Shown: piece after piece, positions 8,570 to 17,504 of the stretch
Layout of the letters: each line of letters opens with the position of its first letter
How positions within the stretch are numbered: position 1 is the first letter of the stretch
Source of the DNA: JAQVCM01 sp040403095
GTDB lineage: Bacteria > Bacteroidota > Bacteroidia > Flavobacteriales_D > Crocinitomicaceae
NCBI GenBank assembly: GCA_040403095.1
Contig: JBBALI010000002.1
Location: 1 to 64,000, forward strand
Reading direction: 5' to 3'
Length of the DNA: 64,000 bases
Notes under the pieces: model-generated
Database searches by the model: none
What the model saw: the letters and a program-made list of their open reading frames with translations, nothing else
Told to the model about the DNA's origin: nothing
Made by a program: the position numbers and the translations under genes

Positions 8570-8597
8570 GGGCTTTCTGAACAGAAGGCCCTTTTTG
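8570..8597 (+). terminator. Intrinsic terminator in the 8.2-8.7 kb gap
   Basis: GGGCTTTCTGAACAGAAGGCCC (8570-8591) forms a GGGC/GCCC plus TTCT/AGAA stem and is followed by five T. It lies 34 nt after the U-tract of the candidate RNA and may act as a back-up terminator insulating the next gene. Confidence 0.7.
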
Positions 8598-8700
8598 ATT
8601 TTAAAACATTCAAAATCCATCAAAAGCGTGAATTTTATAAAAATTTCAAAAAAAAATCAGGTTTAATGTAGTTTTTATTAGTTCAATTCGTGTTTTCATT

Positions 8701-8708
8701 TATTTTTG
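8701..8708 (+). promoter_or_regulatory. -7 promoter box for the 8728 gene pair
   Basis: TATTTTTG is an exact TAnnTTTG match 19 nt before the ATG at 8728, downstream of the terminator at 8570-8597. No clear -33 element was seen. Confidence 0.5.
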
Positions 8709-8727
8709 CCAAATCAAATAGCAAACA

Positions 8728-9015
8728 ATGGATAGCAATGAATTTCAATTAGTAGAAAAAGAACAGGTTCATACCTTTCATTTTCCTCAAGAAGATATCT
8801 TAACAAGTGAATCAGCTCAGAAAGAAAGACGTGCTTCAATGGACCGCGCTATTACTTTGGGAAATTTAGAACACCAAAAGGTGAAAATCTATTTCGCTGA
8901 CGATCAAGGTAAAAAAAGAGTGGACACCACTATTTGGGCTGTTACTGATACAGCAATTGTATTGAAACAAAATACGGTATTACCAATTCACAGAATACTT
9001 AAATTAGAAATATAA
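8728..9015 (+). CDS. Small protein of unknown function
   Basis: A 95-residue cytosolic protein without signal peptide or membrane segment that I do not recognise. The N-terminal half is charged and helical (QLVEKEQVHTFHFPQEDI, SAQKERRASMDRAI); the C-terminal half reads as a small beta fold (VKIYFADDQGKKRVDTTIWAV, TVLPIHRILKLEI). It is followed after 9 nt by an acidic-tail protein, so the two form a likely operon under the box at 8701 and end at the terminator at 9389. Co-transcription suggests a joint role; none can be named. Confidence 0.75.
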   Translation: MDSNEFQLVEKEQVHTFHFPQEDILTSESAQKERRASMDRAITLGNLEHQKVKIYFADDQGKKRVDTTIWAVTDTAIVLKQNTVLPIHRILKLEI

Positions 9016-9024
9016 AAGGTTGTT

Positions 9025-9381
9025 ATGACAAAGAAACGTGCCATTGTAAGTTATGATAAACTCACAATCGATCAAAAAAAGCAGTTATTGGTTGCTTTTC
9101 CTGATGGATTTTCAGAAGGAATGACTCAAATCAAGACACCAACAGGAGAAACTTTAGATGCGTTACTTTGGGAAACCGAAGAAATCATTTATTTGGTTAA
9201 ACTAAACAAACCAGTAGGAAAACCAGTGAAAGCCCCGATTGATGATGACGAAGACGATGAGGAGGATTTTGAAGATGACATTCCAGATGATGTTAAAGAA
9301 GAGGAAACCGAAGACGATGATGTGGATGATGACTACGATGTAGCAGATGAAACTGAAGAAGAAGGGGAGGACGAAGACTAA
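9025..9381 (+). CDS. Small protein with a long acidic C-terminal tail
   Basis: A 118-residue protein. Residues 1-72 look folded (AIVSYDKLTIDQKKQLLVAFPDGFSEG, LDALLWETEEIIYLVKL) and show no motif that I can name. From about residue 78 to the end it is almost purely Asp and Glu, with a few Val/Tyr. Such tails occur in nucleic-acid mimics, chaperone-like and calcium-binding proteins, so the function stays open. It is the second gene of a pair (9 nt after the gene at 8728), with its own terminator at 9389-9425. Confidence 0.75.
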   Translation: MTKKRAIVSYDKLTIDQKKQLLVAFPDGFSEGMTQIKTPTGETLDALLWETEEIIYLVKLNKPVGKPVKAPIDDDEDDEEDFEDDIPDDVKEEETEDDDVDDDYDVADETEEEGEDED

Positions 9382-9388
9382 ATATTGA

Positions 9389-9425
9389 AAAGGTTGATTT
9401 GAGCAAAACAAATCAGCCTTTTTTG
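9389..9425 (+). terminator. Intrinsic terminator of the 8728-9381 gene pair
   Basis: AAGGTTGATTTG pairs with CAAATCAGCCTT (one G-T) around a 7-nt loop and runs into a T-tract. It starts 8 nt after the stop codon of the acidic protein gene. Confidence 0.85.
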
Positions 9426-9542
9426 TTTCTTTTCAGGCACCGTAAAAAGTTGATAAATTGCGTATCCCGAAAATTTATCGTTACTTCGCAGTCGTAAATG
9501 AAAGCCAATTCAATATTCATCAAGGCTTTCTACATTGATTAT

Positions 9543-10832
9543 ATGACCTTTGAAGATTTAGAAGTAAGTGCACCCATCCTTTCTGCACTCAAAAAAGAAG
9601 GATACACAAACCCAACTCCAATTCAAGAAAAATCAATTCCAATCGTTTTAAGAGGCGGGGATTTATTGGCGTGCGCTCAAACCGGAACGGGTAAAACAGC
9701 TGCTTTTTCAGTGCCAATTTTACAATTATTATCTGAAAATATTCAACACGGAAACAAACGCAAAATTCGTGCGTTGATTGTCACTCCAACAAGAGAATTA
9801 GCCATTCAAATCGGCGAAAGTTTAACCGCTTATGGCGCTGATTTAGCCTTGAAAAACACCGTTATTTTTGGCGGCGTTTCGCAATTGGCACAAGTAAATA
9901 GATTGAAAAGTGGCATCGATGTTTTGGTTGCTACTCCCGGAAGATTGTTAGATTTAATCGCTCAAGGTGAAATTTCTTTGCAACATGTAGAGATTTTTGT
10001 ACTCGACGAAGCTGACAGAATGTTGGACATGGGATTTATTCACGATGTTAAAAAACTATTGAAAGTCATTCCAGACAAACGTCAATCGCTTTTCTTCTCT
10101 GCAACCATGCCACCAGCAATTGTTGAGTTGGCGGGAACAATTTTGCAAAATCCTGACAAAGTTGAGGTTACTCCAGTTTCATCAACTGTTGAAAAGATTG
10201 ACCAAGAATTATACTTCGTTGACAAAGGAAATAAAAATGCCCTTTTGTTGCACATTTTAGATAATCCTGAAATTGAAACTGCGCTTGTTTTTACGAGAAC
10301 AAAACATGGTGCTGATAAAGTCGTGAAATTGCTGGTGAAACATCAAATTAAAGCGGAGGCAATTCACGGAAACAAAGCACAAAATGCACGCCAAAGAGCA
10401 TTGACCAATTTCAAAAATAAAACCATTCGTGTTTTAGTTGCAACAGATATCGCTGCACGAGGAATTGATGTGGATGCGTTGGCTTATGTAATCAATTTTG
10501 AAATTCCAAATATTCCAGAAACGTACGTTCACCGCATTGGTCGTACAGGTCGCGCTGGATTGGAAGGAATGGCAATGTCATTCTGTGACCACGAAGAAAT
10601 TGCTTATTTGAGAGACATTGAGAAATTAATCAAACTGCAAATTCCAAGAAACACGACCCATCCTTTCCCGATGGAAGTTGCGCCTAAAATGGACGCACCA
10701 GCTCCTAAAAAAGCGCAAGGTGGTGGCGGACAAAGAAAGCCAAACTCAGGAGCGCAAGGAAGACCCAATTCCAACAAAGCAGCAGCACCGAAAGCAAATA
10801 AAAGAAAGTTTTTCTCTGCTAAAAAGGGATAA
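9543..10832 (+). CDS. DEAD-box RNA helicase (RhlE type)
   Basis: A 429-residue ATP-dependent RNA helicase. Motifs in order: Q-motif region YTNPTPIQEKSIP; motif I AQTGTGKTAAF; PTRELA; TPGRLLD; motif II VLDEADRML; SAT; then helicase C with VFTRTKHGAD, ATDIAARGID and HRIGRTGRAG. The C-terminal 55 residues are a low-complexity tail rich in Lys, Gly, Ala and Pro, typical of RNA-binding extensions of RhlE-like proteins. It probably helps in ribosome assembly or RNA turnover, notably in the cold (family knowledge). ATG at 9543 (MTFEDLEV) is preferred over 9498, since RhlE-type proteins begin at this point. Confidence 0.93.
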   Translation: MTFEDLEVSAPILSALKKEGYTNPTPIQEKSIPIVLRGGDLLACAQTGTGKTAAFSVPILQLLSENIQHGNKRKIRALIVTPTRELAIQIGESLTAYGADLALKNTVIFGGVSQLAQVNRLKSGIDVLVATPGRLLDLIAQGEISLQHVEIFVLDEADRMLDMGFIHDVKKLLKVIPDKRQSLFFSATMPPAIVELAGTILQNPDKVEVTPVSSTVEKIDQELYFVDKGNKNALLLHILDNPEIETALVFTRTKHGADKVVKLLVKHQIKAEAIHGNKAQNARQRALTNFKNKTIRVLVATDIAARGIDVDALAYVINFEIPNIPETYVHRIGRTGRAGLEGMAMSFCDHEEIAYLRDIEKLIKLQIPRNTTHPFPMEVAPKMDAPAPKKAQGGGGQRKPNSGAQGRPNSNKAAAPKANKRKFFSAKKG

Positions 10833-10858
10833 AGCATTCTTTTTTAAAATATATTTTG

Positions 10859-10896
10859 TGCCATGAATTGTTTAAATAATTCATGGCATTTTTTTT
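10859..10896 (+). terminator. Intrinsic terminator after the helicase gene
   Basis: TGCCATGAATT (10859-10869) pairs perfectly with AATTCATGGCA (10878-10888) around an 8-nt loop, followed by eight T. The ATG at 10883 sits inside this stem and is therefore not the start of folD. Confidence 0.9.
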
Positions 10897-10914
10897 CATT
10901 CCTGATTATCTCAC

Positions 10915-10922
10915 TATCTTTG
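10915..10922 (+). promoter_or_regulatory. -7 promoter box for folD
   Basis: TATCTTTG, an exact TAnnTTTG match, 17 nt upstream of the folD ATG at 10940 and downstream of the helicase terminator. Confidence 0.65.
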
Positions 10923-10939
10923 CCCCAAAATCAGAACGC

Positions 10940-11818
10940 ATGGAATTGTTAGACGGAAAAGAAACAGCACGAATCATTAAAGCTGAAATAGCGCAACAAG
11001 TTAAAGCAAGGAAAGCGGAAGGAAAAAAAATTCCTCATTTAGCAGCAATTTTGGTGGGAACGGATGGTGGTTCAATGACTTACATCGCTAACAAACTGAA
11101 ATCTTGCGAAGAATGCGGTTTTGAAAGCACTTTGATGCGATATGACGATTCTGTTTCAGAAGAAGTTTTGTTGAATAAAGTGAAACAATTAAACGAAGAC
11201 AAAAGTATCGACGGATTCATTGTTCAGTTGCCTTTACCTGCCCACATTGACGAAATGAAAGTCACTTTAGCGATTGATCCTCAAAAAGATGTAGATGGTT
11301 TTCACCCAATGAATTTGGGAAAAATGGCATTGAATTTACCTGGATTTGTTTCTGCAACGCCATCAGGAATTATCGAATTAATTAGAAGAAATAACTTAGA
11401 GACAGCAGGAAAAAAATGTGTAATCATTGGTCGTTCAAACATTGTTGGAATGCCTTTGAGCATCATGCTTTCTCAAAATACGGAACCTGGAAATTGCACA
11501 GTAACTTTGGCTCATAGTCAAACTGTTAATTTGAAAGAAATCTGTTTGACAGCCGATATCATTATTGCAGCTCTTGGTCAACCTAATTTTGTGACAGCTG
11601 ATATGGTGAAAGAAGGTGCTGTTATCATTGATGTTGGAACAACGCGTGTGGAAGATTCAACCAAAGTTTCAGGGTGGAAATTGGTGGGTGATGTCAAATT
11701 TGATGAGGTTGCTCCCAAATGTTCATTTATTTCCCCAGTTCCAGGCGGTGTTGGTCCGATGACGATTGCATCATTGATGATGAACACTTTGAAAGCAATG
11801 GATTTGAAAGGAAAATAA
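10940..11818 (+). CDS. folD: Bifunctional methylene-THF dehydrogenase/cyclohydrolase
   Basis: A 292-residue FolD, which oxidises 5,10-methylene-THF to methenyl-THF with NADP and hydrolyses it to 10-formyl-THF. The formyl-THF feeds purine synthesis (purN is at 38085) and initiator tRNA formylation. Motifs: MTYIANKLKSCEECGF with the active-site YxxxK, GFIVQLPLPAHID, DVDGFHPMNLGKM, TPSGIIELI, VIIGRSNIVGMPLSIML (NADP site), and the C-terminal FISPVPGGVGPMTIA. The ATG at 10940 (MELLDGKETA) follows a clear -7 box; the upstream ATG at 10883 is within a terminator stem. Confidence 0.96.
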   Translation: MELLDGKETARIIKAEIAQQVKARKAEGKKIPHLAAILVGTDGGSMTYIANKLKSCEECGFESTLMRYDDSVSEEVLLNKVKQLNEDKSIDGFIVQLPLPAHIDEMKVTLAIDPQKDVDGFHPMNLGKMALNLPGFVSATPSGIIELIRRNNLETAGKKCVIIGRSNIVGMPLSIMLSQNTEPGNCTVTLAHSQTVNLKEICLTADIIIAALGQPNFVTADMVKEGAVIIDVGTTRVEDSTKVSGWKLVGDVKFDEVAPKCSFISPVPGGVGPMTIASLMMNTLKAMDLKGK

Positions 11819-11873
11819 TTTTCGTTATTTTATTTTGAGGTGCTAGCACTCATTGCATTTTAAATTTTTTTGG

Positions 11874-11881
11874 TACTTTTG
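11874..11881 (+). promoter_or_regulatory. -7 promoter box for the 1317-residue T9SS protein
   Basis: TACTTTTG, an exact TAnnTTTG match, 33 nt upstream of the ATG at 11915. No good -33 box was found at the usual distance. Confidence 0.55.
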
Positions 11882-11914
11882 ATTAGCTAGAATTAATCAA
11901 AACTCTCCCAATTA

Positions 11915-14900
11915 ATGAAATTCATTGCTAGTATTACTGCTTTTTTCTTAGCATTTTCTTGTTTATTTTCCCAAACTACATTCCCTTGGAGTGGCACTTA
12001 CGGCGGCACTGGAATGAATAGAACCTATACCACAACTGTTTCAGGAATTACTATGTCTGCAACAATTGTAAATTCTGAAAATGTTTGGCAAGACGCTTCT
12101 CCGGTTTGGTTTCCTTCAGGTTCGACAGTTTCAGGTGGCGGATGCAGTGGAATTTCTGCAACCAATCAAGGAATGTTGCTAAGCACCGATTGGACCACAA
12201 ATGCAACCAAAACGATTACGACAACCATCACATTCAGTTCACCTGTTCAAGGTCCTGTTAATTTCAAATTGTTTGATGTAAACGACGATGGTTTTGGTTC
12301 TTGGACAGATAAAATAACCATTTCAGGAACAAACTCTGCCGCAGCTGCGGTTAACGTTTTCAATGTTGGAACTGCCTGCGTTTCAACTGGAGGAACAGTG
12401 ACTGGTTCAGGATCAACAGCTTTGACTTACAACGCAGGAATGTCAACCGCTTGCACTTGTTGGGGAAACAATGAAATCAATGTAGGCTCAGCGTCTGATT
12501 GTATTTCAACAGTAACCATTTTGTATCGTTCTGCCGCTACTCCAACCAATTACAATAATCCAAAACAATATGTTGTCATTTCTAATTTAACAGCAACGAT
12601 TCCAACACCGCTTGTAGCGCCAACAAGCATTAATGGAAATACTTCCATTTGTCAAAATCAAAGTACAACTTTAACAGCAGTTGGAGGAACGGCGACTTCG
12701 CAATGGTACACTGGTTCCTGTGGTGGAACTTTGGTTGGAACAGGAACTTCAATTACAGTTTCTCCATCTACAACCACAACTTATTTTGTTAGAAACGCCG
12801 GAACATCTTGCACTCCTGCTTCATCTTGTATTTCAACAATAGTGACAGTCAATCCATCACCCACAATGACAAGTGCCAATACCGCAACAATTTGCAGTGG
12901 GTCAACGCTCAACATTCCTTTAAGCAGTGATTTTGGAACAAGTTATTCTTGGATTGCAACGGATAATTCTTCTGTTTCTGGAGAAAGTATAAGCGCTCAA
13001 AATACAACGCTCATTAACAACACATTGACTAATAATTCTACCAATCTTCAAGCGGTGAATTATAGCGTGACGCCTACAGCGAATGGTTGTACTGGAACTC
13101 CACAGACCATTGCAGTATCAGTGAATCCAATTCCGACCATGACGAATGCCAACTCTGCAACAATTTGCACTGGAAACGCATTGAATTTAGTATTGACAAG
13201 CAACGTTTCGGCAACGTATTCTTGGGTTGCAACAGACAATCTAAATGTGACTGGTGAATCCTTGACAAATCAAAATTCTGGAACCATTTCAAATACTTTG
13301 ACTAATTCTTCTGGGATTTCGCAAGTGGTAAATTATACTGTTACACCAACAGCAGGAACATGTATTGGAACAGCACAAAATATTGCTGTTACGGTAAATA
13401 CAAATTTACCAGCGCCAACTATTACACCAAATGGACCAACTACTTTTTGTCCTGGTGGAAATGTTCAATTGACTTCAAGCAGCAACGTTGGAAATCTTTG
13501 GAGCACTAATCAGACGACGCAAACAATTACTGTCAATAGCTCCGGAACTTATACGTTGACTTATACCGATGCAAGCGGATGTTCTTCTGCCCAAGCAAGT
13601 ATCACCATTACCCAAACGACAGGAGCATTGCCTACTGCAAGTATTTCGGGAGGTGCAGTTTATTGCGGTGCTGATCCAATAGCATCCATTTTAGTTGCCA
13701 CAACGGGAAATGGTCCTTGGACAATTGATTATCAAATTGATGGAGTTCCACAAACAGCAATTGTCGGTTCAAGTTCACCCATCGATTTAGGAAATGTAGT
13801 CGGTGTTTATACCTTGACAGGAATCAGCGATGCAAACTGTTCTAATGCGGCAACTGGAAGTTCTACGATAAGTTTGGGAAACACACCAATTTTGACCAAC
13901 TCTACAACTGCAAATTTATGCACGGGTTATACTTTTAATCTTCCCTTAACGACAGATATTCCGGCAACTTTCACTTGGGTGGCGATTGATAATCCAAATG
14001 TTACTGGCGAAATTTTGACAAATCAGACAAATTCAACCATCACAAATACGCTAACAAATACAACTTCAAATCCTGAAATAGTTGTTTATCAAATCACCCC
14101 TGTTTCAACCGTTGGTACTTGTTCAGGTTTGATGCAAACGGTCAGTGTAACTGTCAATCCAAATCCAGCTGCGCCAACAATTACAGCCAATGGTCCAACC
14201 ACATTTTGCCCAGGAGGAAGTGTGCAATTGACGTCCAATTATGCCACAGGAAATTTATGGAGTACGGGGGAAACTTCGCAATCAATTACAGTTTCAAATT
14301 CAGGAACAATTACTTTGTCAACCACAATCAACGGATGTATTTCTCCAAACTCAAGCATAGTAATTAGCCAAGGTACAGGCGCCTTACCAACAGCTGCAAT
14401 TTCAGGCGGAGGAAGTTTTTGTGCTGGAAATACAATTTCACCAATTGATGTCAATGTAACAGGAATTGGTCCCTGGACGATTGATTTTACCGTTGATGGT
14501 ATTGCTCAAACTGCAGTTACAGGAAGTGCTTCTCCTATTACTTTGGGCAATTCGCAAGGGGTTTATTCATTGACGTTTGTGAGTGATTTAAACTGTTCAA
14601 ATTCCGCTGCAGGAACCGCAACTATTGTGGTGAATCCAATTCCAACAGTTTCAGTAAATTCTATTGCAATTTGTGCTGGAAATTCTGGTACAATTACAGC
14701 TATTCCTGATATTGTTGGCGGAACATTTTTGTGGAGTCCCGGAGGAGAAACGACAGCTTCAATTACTGTGAGTCCTAATGCTACAAGTAATTATTCAGTT
14801 GTTTACAGTTTAAATGGATGTACGTCTGTTTCATCAACTGCTATTGCAACTGTAAGTTCAGCGCCGACAGTTACGGTGAACAATGTTTCAATTTGTCAAA

Positions 14901-15868
14901 ATCAATCGGCGACATTAACTGCTATGCCATCCATTTCTGGAGGAACATTTTTATGGAATCCAAATGGAGAAACAACGAATGCAATAGCCGTTTCGCCAAT
15001 GGTTACAACCAATTACACTGTTGTGTACACCTTGAATGGTTGCTCAAGTGCTGCAATACAAGGAACTGTAACGGTTAATTTGAGTCCTGTCGTTAGTTTT
15101 ACTGCTGACACACTTTCTGGTTGTGTTCCATTGACAGTTCAATTTAACAGTACTTCAAACAGTGATCCAGGTGCATGTGTTTGGACATTGAGTAATGGAA
15201 GTACATTAACAGGTTGCAATCCAATTTTCACTTTTGACCAAGCAGGTTGCTATGATCTAACTTTGGCAACAACACTAAATGGTTGTTCAGGTTCAAGTTC
15301 TGTACCTAATTATATTTGTGTAGAGTCAAATCCTGTGGCTTTTTTCACCGGAAATCCATTGCAATTGACTGATGAAAATCCGACAATTGATTTAGAAAAT
15401 TTATCTACTGGCGCAAGTTCATATATTTGGAATTTTGGAGACGGTAGCGTTGGAACCAGTGTGAATCAATCACATACTTATGCACAAAATGATTTAGGAT
15501 ACACGATTGAATTGACCGCTATTTCATCATTTGGCTGTCAAAGTACTTATTCAATTAATATTACCTACGATCAAGAGTTGATATTTTATGTGCCCAATGC
15601 ATTTACACCGGATGATGACGAACACAATCCCGTTTTCAAACCAGTTTTTACTTCAGGTTATGACCCATACAGTTACAATTTGTCGGTTTATGACCGTTGG
15701 GGCGAAATTATTTTTGAATCAAATGACGTAAATGTTGGTTGGGATGGAACTTATATCCAAACAATTGGATTGGTGCAAGATGGGATTTACGTTTGGAAAA
15801 TTTCTTTCAAAGTCAATAACAATGATGAAAGAAAAGTGTACACAGGACATGTAAATTTGCTAAAATAA
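11915..15868 (+). CDS. Giant PKD/Ig-repeat surface protein, T9SS type B sorting domain
   Basis: A 1317-residue secreted adhesin-like protein. Signal peptide about 1-19 (FIASITAFFLAFSCLFSQ). The N-terminal 200 residues form a beta-rich domain with a calcium-like DVNDDGFG stretch. The middle is a tandem set of PKD-like and Ig-like modules with recurring phrases (ATICSGS/ATICTGN/ANLCTGY; TVTPTA; NGPTTFCPGG; LPTASISGG). A block of about 250 residues from about residue 410 recurs from about 660. A classical PKD domain near 1165 has YIWNFGDGSVG. The last 85 residues are the type B (gliding-motility-associated) sorting domain: FYVPNAFTPDDDEHN, VYDRWGEIIFES, DGIYVWKI. Likely attached to or released at the cell surface. 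Confidence 0.9.
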   Translation: MKFIASITAFFLAFSCLFSQTTFPWSGTYGGTGMNRTYTTTVSGITMSATIVNSENVWQDASPVWFPSGSTVSGGGCSGISATNQGMLLSTDWTTNATKTITTTITFSSPVQGPVNFKLFDVNDDGFGSWTDKITISGTNSAAAAVNVFNVGTACVSTGGTVTGSGSTALTYNAGMSTACTCWGNNEINVGSASDCISTVTILYRSAATPTNYNNPKQYVVISNLTATIPTPLVAPTSINGNTSICQNQSTTLTAVGGTATSQWYTGSCGGTLVGTGTSITVSPSTTTTYFVRNAGTSCTPASSCISTIVTVNPSPTMTSANTATICSGSTLNIPLSSDFGTSYSWIATDNSSVSGESISAQNTTLINNTLTNNSTNLQAVNYSVTPTANGCTGTPQTIAVSVNPIPTMTNANSATICTGNALNLVLTSNVSATYSWVATDNLNVTGESLTNQNSGTISNTLTNSSGISQVVNYTVTPTAGTCIGTAQNIAVTVNTNLPAPTITPNGPTTFCPGGNVQLTSSSNVGNLWSTNQTTQTITVNSSGTYTLTYTDASGCSSAQASITITQTTGALPTASISGGAVYCGADPIASILVATTGNGPWTIDYQIDGVPQTAIVGSSSPIDLGNVVGVYTLTGISDANCSNAATGSSTISLGNTPILTNSTTANLCTGYTFNLPLTTDIPATFTWVAIDNPNVTGEILTNQTNSTITNTLTNTTSNPEIVVYQITPVSTVGTCSGLMQTVSVTVNPNPAAPTITANGPTTFCPGGSVQLTSNYATGNLWSTGETSQSITVSNSGTITLSTTINGCISPNSSIVISQGTGALPTAAISGGGSFCAGNTISPIDVNVTGIGPWTIDFTVDGIAQTAVTGSASPITLGNSQGVYSLTFVSDLNCSNSAAGTATIVVNPIPTVSVNSIAICAGNSGTITAIPDIVGGTFLWSPGGETTASITVSPNATSNYSVVYSLNGCTSVSSTAIATVSSAPTVTVNNVSICQNQSATLTAMPSISGGTFLWNPNGETTNAIAVSPMVTTNYTVVYTLNGCSSAAIQGTVTVNLSPVVSFTADTLSGCVPLTVQFNSTSNSDPGACVWTLSNGSTLTGCNPIFTFDQAGCYDLTLATTLNGCSGSSSVPNYICVESNPVAFFTGNPLQLTDENPTIDLENLSTGASSYIWNFGDGSVGTSVNQSHTYAQNDLGYTIELTAISSFGCQSTYSINITYDQELIFYVPNAFTPDDDEHNPVFKPVFTSGYDPYSYNLSVYDRWGEIIFESNDVNVGWDGTYIQTIGLVQDGIYVWKISFKVNNNDERKVYTGHVNLLK

Positions 15869-15870
15869 GA

Positions 15871-16782
15871 TCAAGCTTTTTGTTTTCTCGTGGTGAGCCA
15901 AACACCAACAAAAATCAGTAACATATAGACCCCTTTTTGCCAAGTGATAGTATCGGTGTAATCTTCTGCAAAACCAATGTAACTCAGAAAAAACGCAAAG
16001 AAGATCACCAAAACTGGCTGAAAGTAAATGTAAGCACTCGAAACAGAAGGGCTTAGATATTTTAATCCGTACATGGTTAATAGGTAAGTCAAGAAAGTTA
16101 CCCCAACGACAACGTAAGTAATTTTAGCCCAAATTTCCCAAGAGATTTGTTGGAAATTAGTTTGAAAAAATTCTGTCAAAGTTGGTGGAAAAAGGAGGAC
16201 AAAAGCTAAACCAAAAGTAAAGACATAGGTTATAACAGTTAAAGGATTGTACTTTTTCATCAGCGGTTTAGCGATAACCAGATAGATAGCGTAACTCAAG
16301 GCATTGATAAAAAGGAAAAGATCCCCAAGCAAGGAATCACCTTTTCCAGAAGAACCGGCTAAAGTCAACAATATTGCTCCAGCAGCACCAATTAATATTC
16401 CAGCAATTTTCGAAATTGTTATTTTTTCTTTGATTATAAAATAGGCCAAAATAATGACCAAAATGGGATTGGTTGTCATGATGATTCCAGAATTGATAGC
16501 TGATGACAAATTCAAGCCGTAAAAAAAGCAAAGTTGATTTGAGGCAACACCAAAAAATCCGCAAACAGCAAGAAGTAAGTAGTCTTTCTTTTCAATTTTT
16601 TGAGTAGGGAGCATCAATTTAACCAACCAAAACAATAATGTAGCGCCTAATACACGAAATAAGATAAAAACACTAGGAGTCAAAAAAATGGGCATTACAC
16701 CTTTGGCTAAAACGTGACTTGCACCGTATAATGTGTTGACAAAAAACAACGCCAAATGTGCTTTCCAATCTTGAAATTTCAT
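15871..16782 (-). CDS. EamA/DMT-family membrane transporter
   Basis: A 303-residue inner-membrane protein with about ten hydrophobic helices arranged as two EamA repeats (first ends near LTLAGSSGK at about 145, second from LLGDLFLFINALSYAIYLVIAKPL). Each repeat shows the usual EamA features (conserved Gly/Pro near helix ends, NQLCFFYGL in helix 3). EamA members export or import small metabolites; the substrate cannot be read. Its ATG overlaps the stop of pth by 4 nt, so the two are translationally coupled. Only 2 nt separate its end from the convergent surface-protein gene. Confidence 0.88.
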   Translation of the reverse strand: MKFQDWKAHLALFFVNTLYGASHVLAKGVMPIFLTPSVFILFRVLGATLLFWLVKLMLPTQKIEKKDYLLLAVCGFFGVASNQLCFFYGLNLSSAINSGIIMTTNPILVIILAYFIIKEKITISKIAGILIGAAGAILLTLAGSSGKGDSLLGDLFLFINALSYAIYLVIAKPLMKKYNPLTVITYVFTFGLAFVLLFPPTLTEFFQTNFQQISWEIWAKITYVVVGVTFLTYLLTMYGLKYLSPSVSSAYIYFQPVLVIFFAFFLSYIGFAEDYTDTITWQKGVYMLLIFVGVWLTTRKQKA

Positions 16783-17342
16783 TTATTATTCCAATTTGTC
16801 ATCGTCAGATTTACACCAATAGTTGTGAAACCTTTAATAAATTCAGTAGCAATATCAATTCTTTCTGGAAGTGATTTTTGTTCTTCCGTTGACCATTCTC
16901 CCAAAACATAATCCACTTGCTGCCCTTTATTGAATTCGCTTCCAACTCCAAAACGCAATCTTGTGTAATCTTGGGAATTTAAAGTTGCTTGTATGTCTTT
17001 CAAACCATTATGCCCTCCGTCGCTGCCTTTCATTTTCATCCGAAGTTTTCCAAAAGGCAAAGACAAATCATCAGTGATTACTAAAATGTTTTCTTTTAAA
17101 ATTTTCTCCGATTGCATATAATAATTCACCGCTTTCCCACTTAGATTCATAAAAGTCGTCGGTTTTAAGATTACAATTTGTCTCCCTTTATATTTAACTT
17201 GTGCAACTTCAGCATGTTTAAGTACTGAAAAAGATCCTCCACATTCTTTGGTAAAAGCGTCTACTACTTTGAAACCTATGTTGTGTCTTGTTTCAGCATA
17301 TTTTGAACCAGGATTTCCAAGACCTATAATTAAATATTTCAT
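16779..17342 (-). CDS. pth: Peptidyl-tRNA hydrolase
   Basis: A 187-residue Pth that frees tRNA from peptidyl-tRNA dropped by stalled ribosomes. Catalytic features are in place: Asn10 in GLGNPG, His20 in RHNIGF, the Asp of VITDDLSLPFG at about 91-92 and the KGSDGGHNGLKDI loop. Length is standard (about 185-195). It is first in a two-gene unit with the EamA transporter and faces the Omp28-like gene across a 162-nt divergent gap. Confidence 0.96.
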   Translation of the reverse strand: MKYLIIGLGNPGSKYAETRHNIGFKVVDAFTKECGGSFSVLKHAEVAQVKYKGRQIVILKPTTFMNLSGKAVNYYMQSEKILKENILVITDDLSLPFGKLRMKMKGSDGGHNGLKDIQATLNSQDYTRLRFGVGSEFNKGQQVDYVLGEWSTEEQKSLPERIDIATEFIKGFTTIGVNLTMTNWNNK

Positions 17343-17474
17343 TTTTTGAAAATTTTTGTAAAAGTAATTAATTGAAGGTTATGAACAAGTAGTTAACATT
17401 TAGGCTTCCAAGAATAGATTTTATATTATATCAAAAAAAACTACGTATAAATTTTAACACATCGATTTAAACTT

Positions 17475-17482
17475 TATCTTTG
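17475..17482 (+). promoter_or_regulatory. -7 promoter box for the Omp28-like gene
   Basis: TATCTTTG, an exact TAnnTTTG match, 22 nt upstream of the ATG at 17505. Confidence 0.6.
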
Positions 17483-17504
17483 GATTAACAAAAACTATAA
17501 AGTT

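Noticed and set aside
8435..8666. Two small open frames of about 62-64 codons in the RNA gap
   Set aside because: Low-complexity, overlap the terminator and the RNA helices, no coding features.
10883..10939. Upstream ATG extension of folD
   Set aside because: The ATG is inside the terminator stem at 10859-10888 and upstream of the -7 box at 10915.
11841..11852. GCTAGCACTC resembling half of a CIRCE heat-shock operator
   Set aside because: The second arm GAGTGCTAA is absent at the required distance; only a short GTGCTAGCAC palindrome remains.
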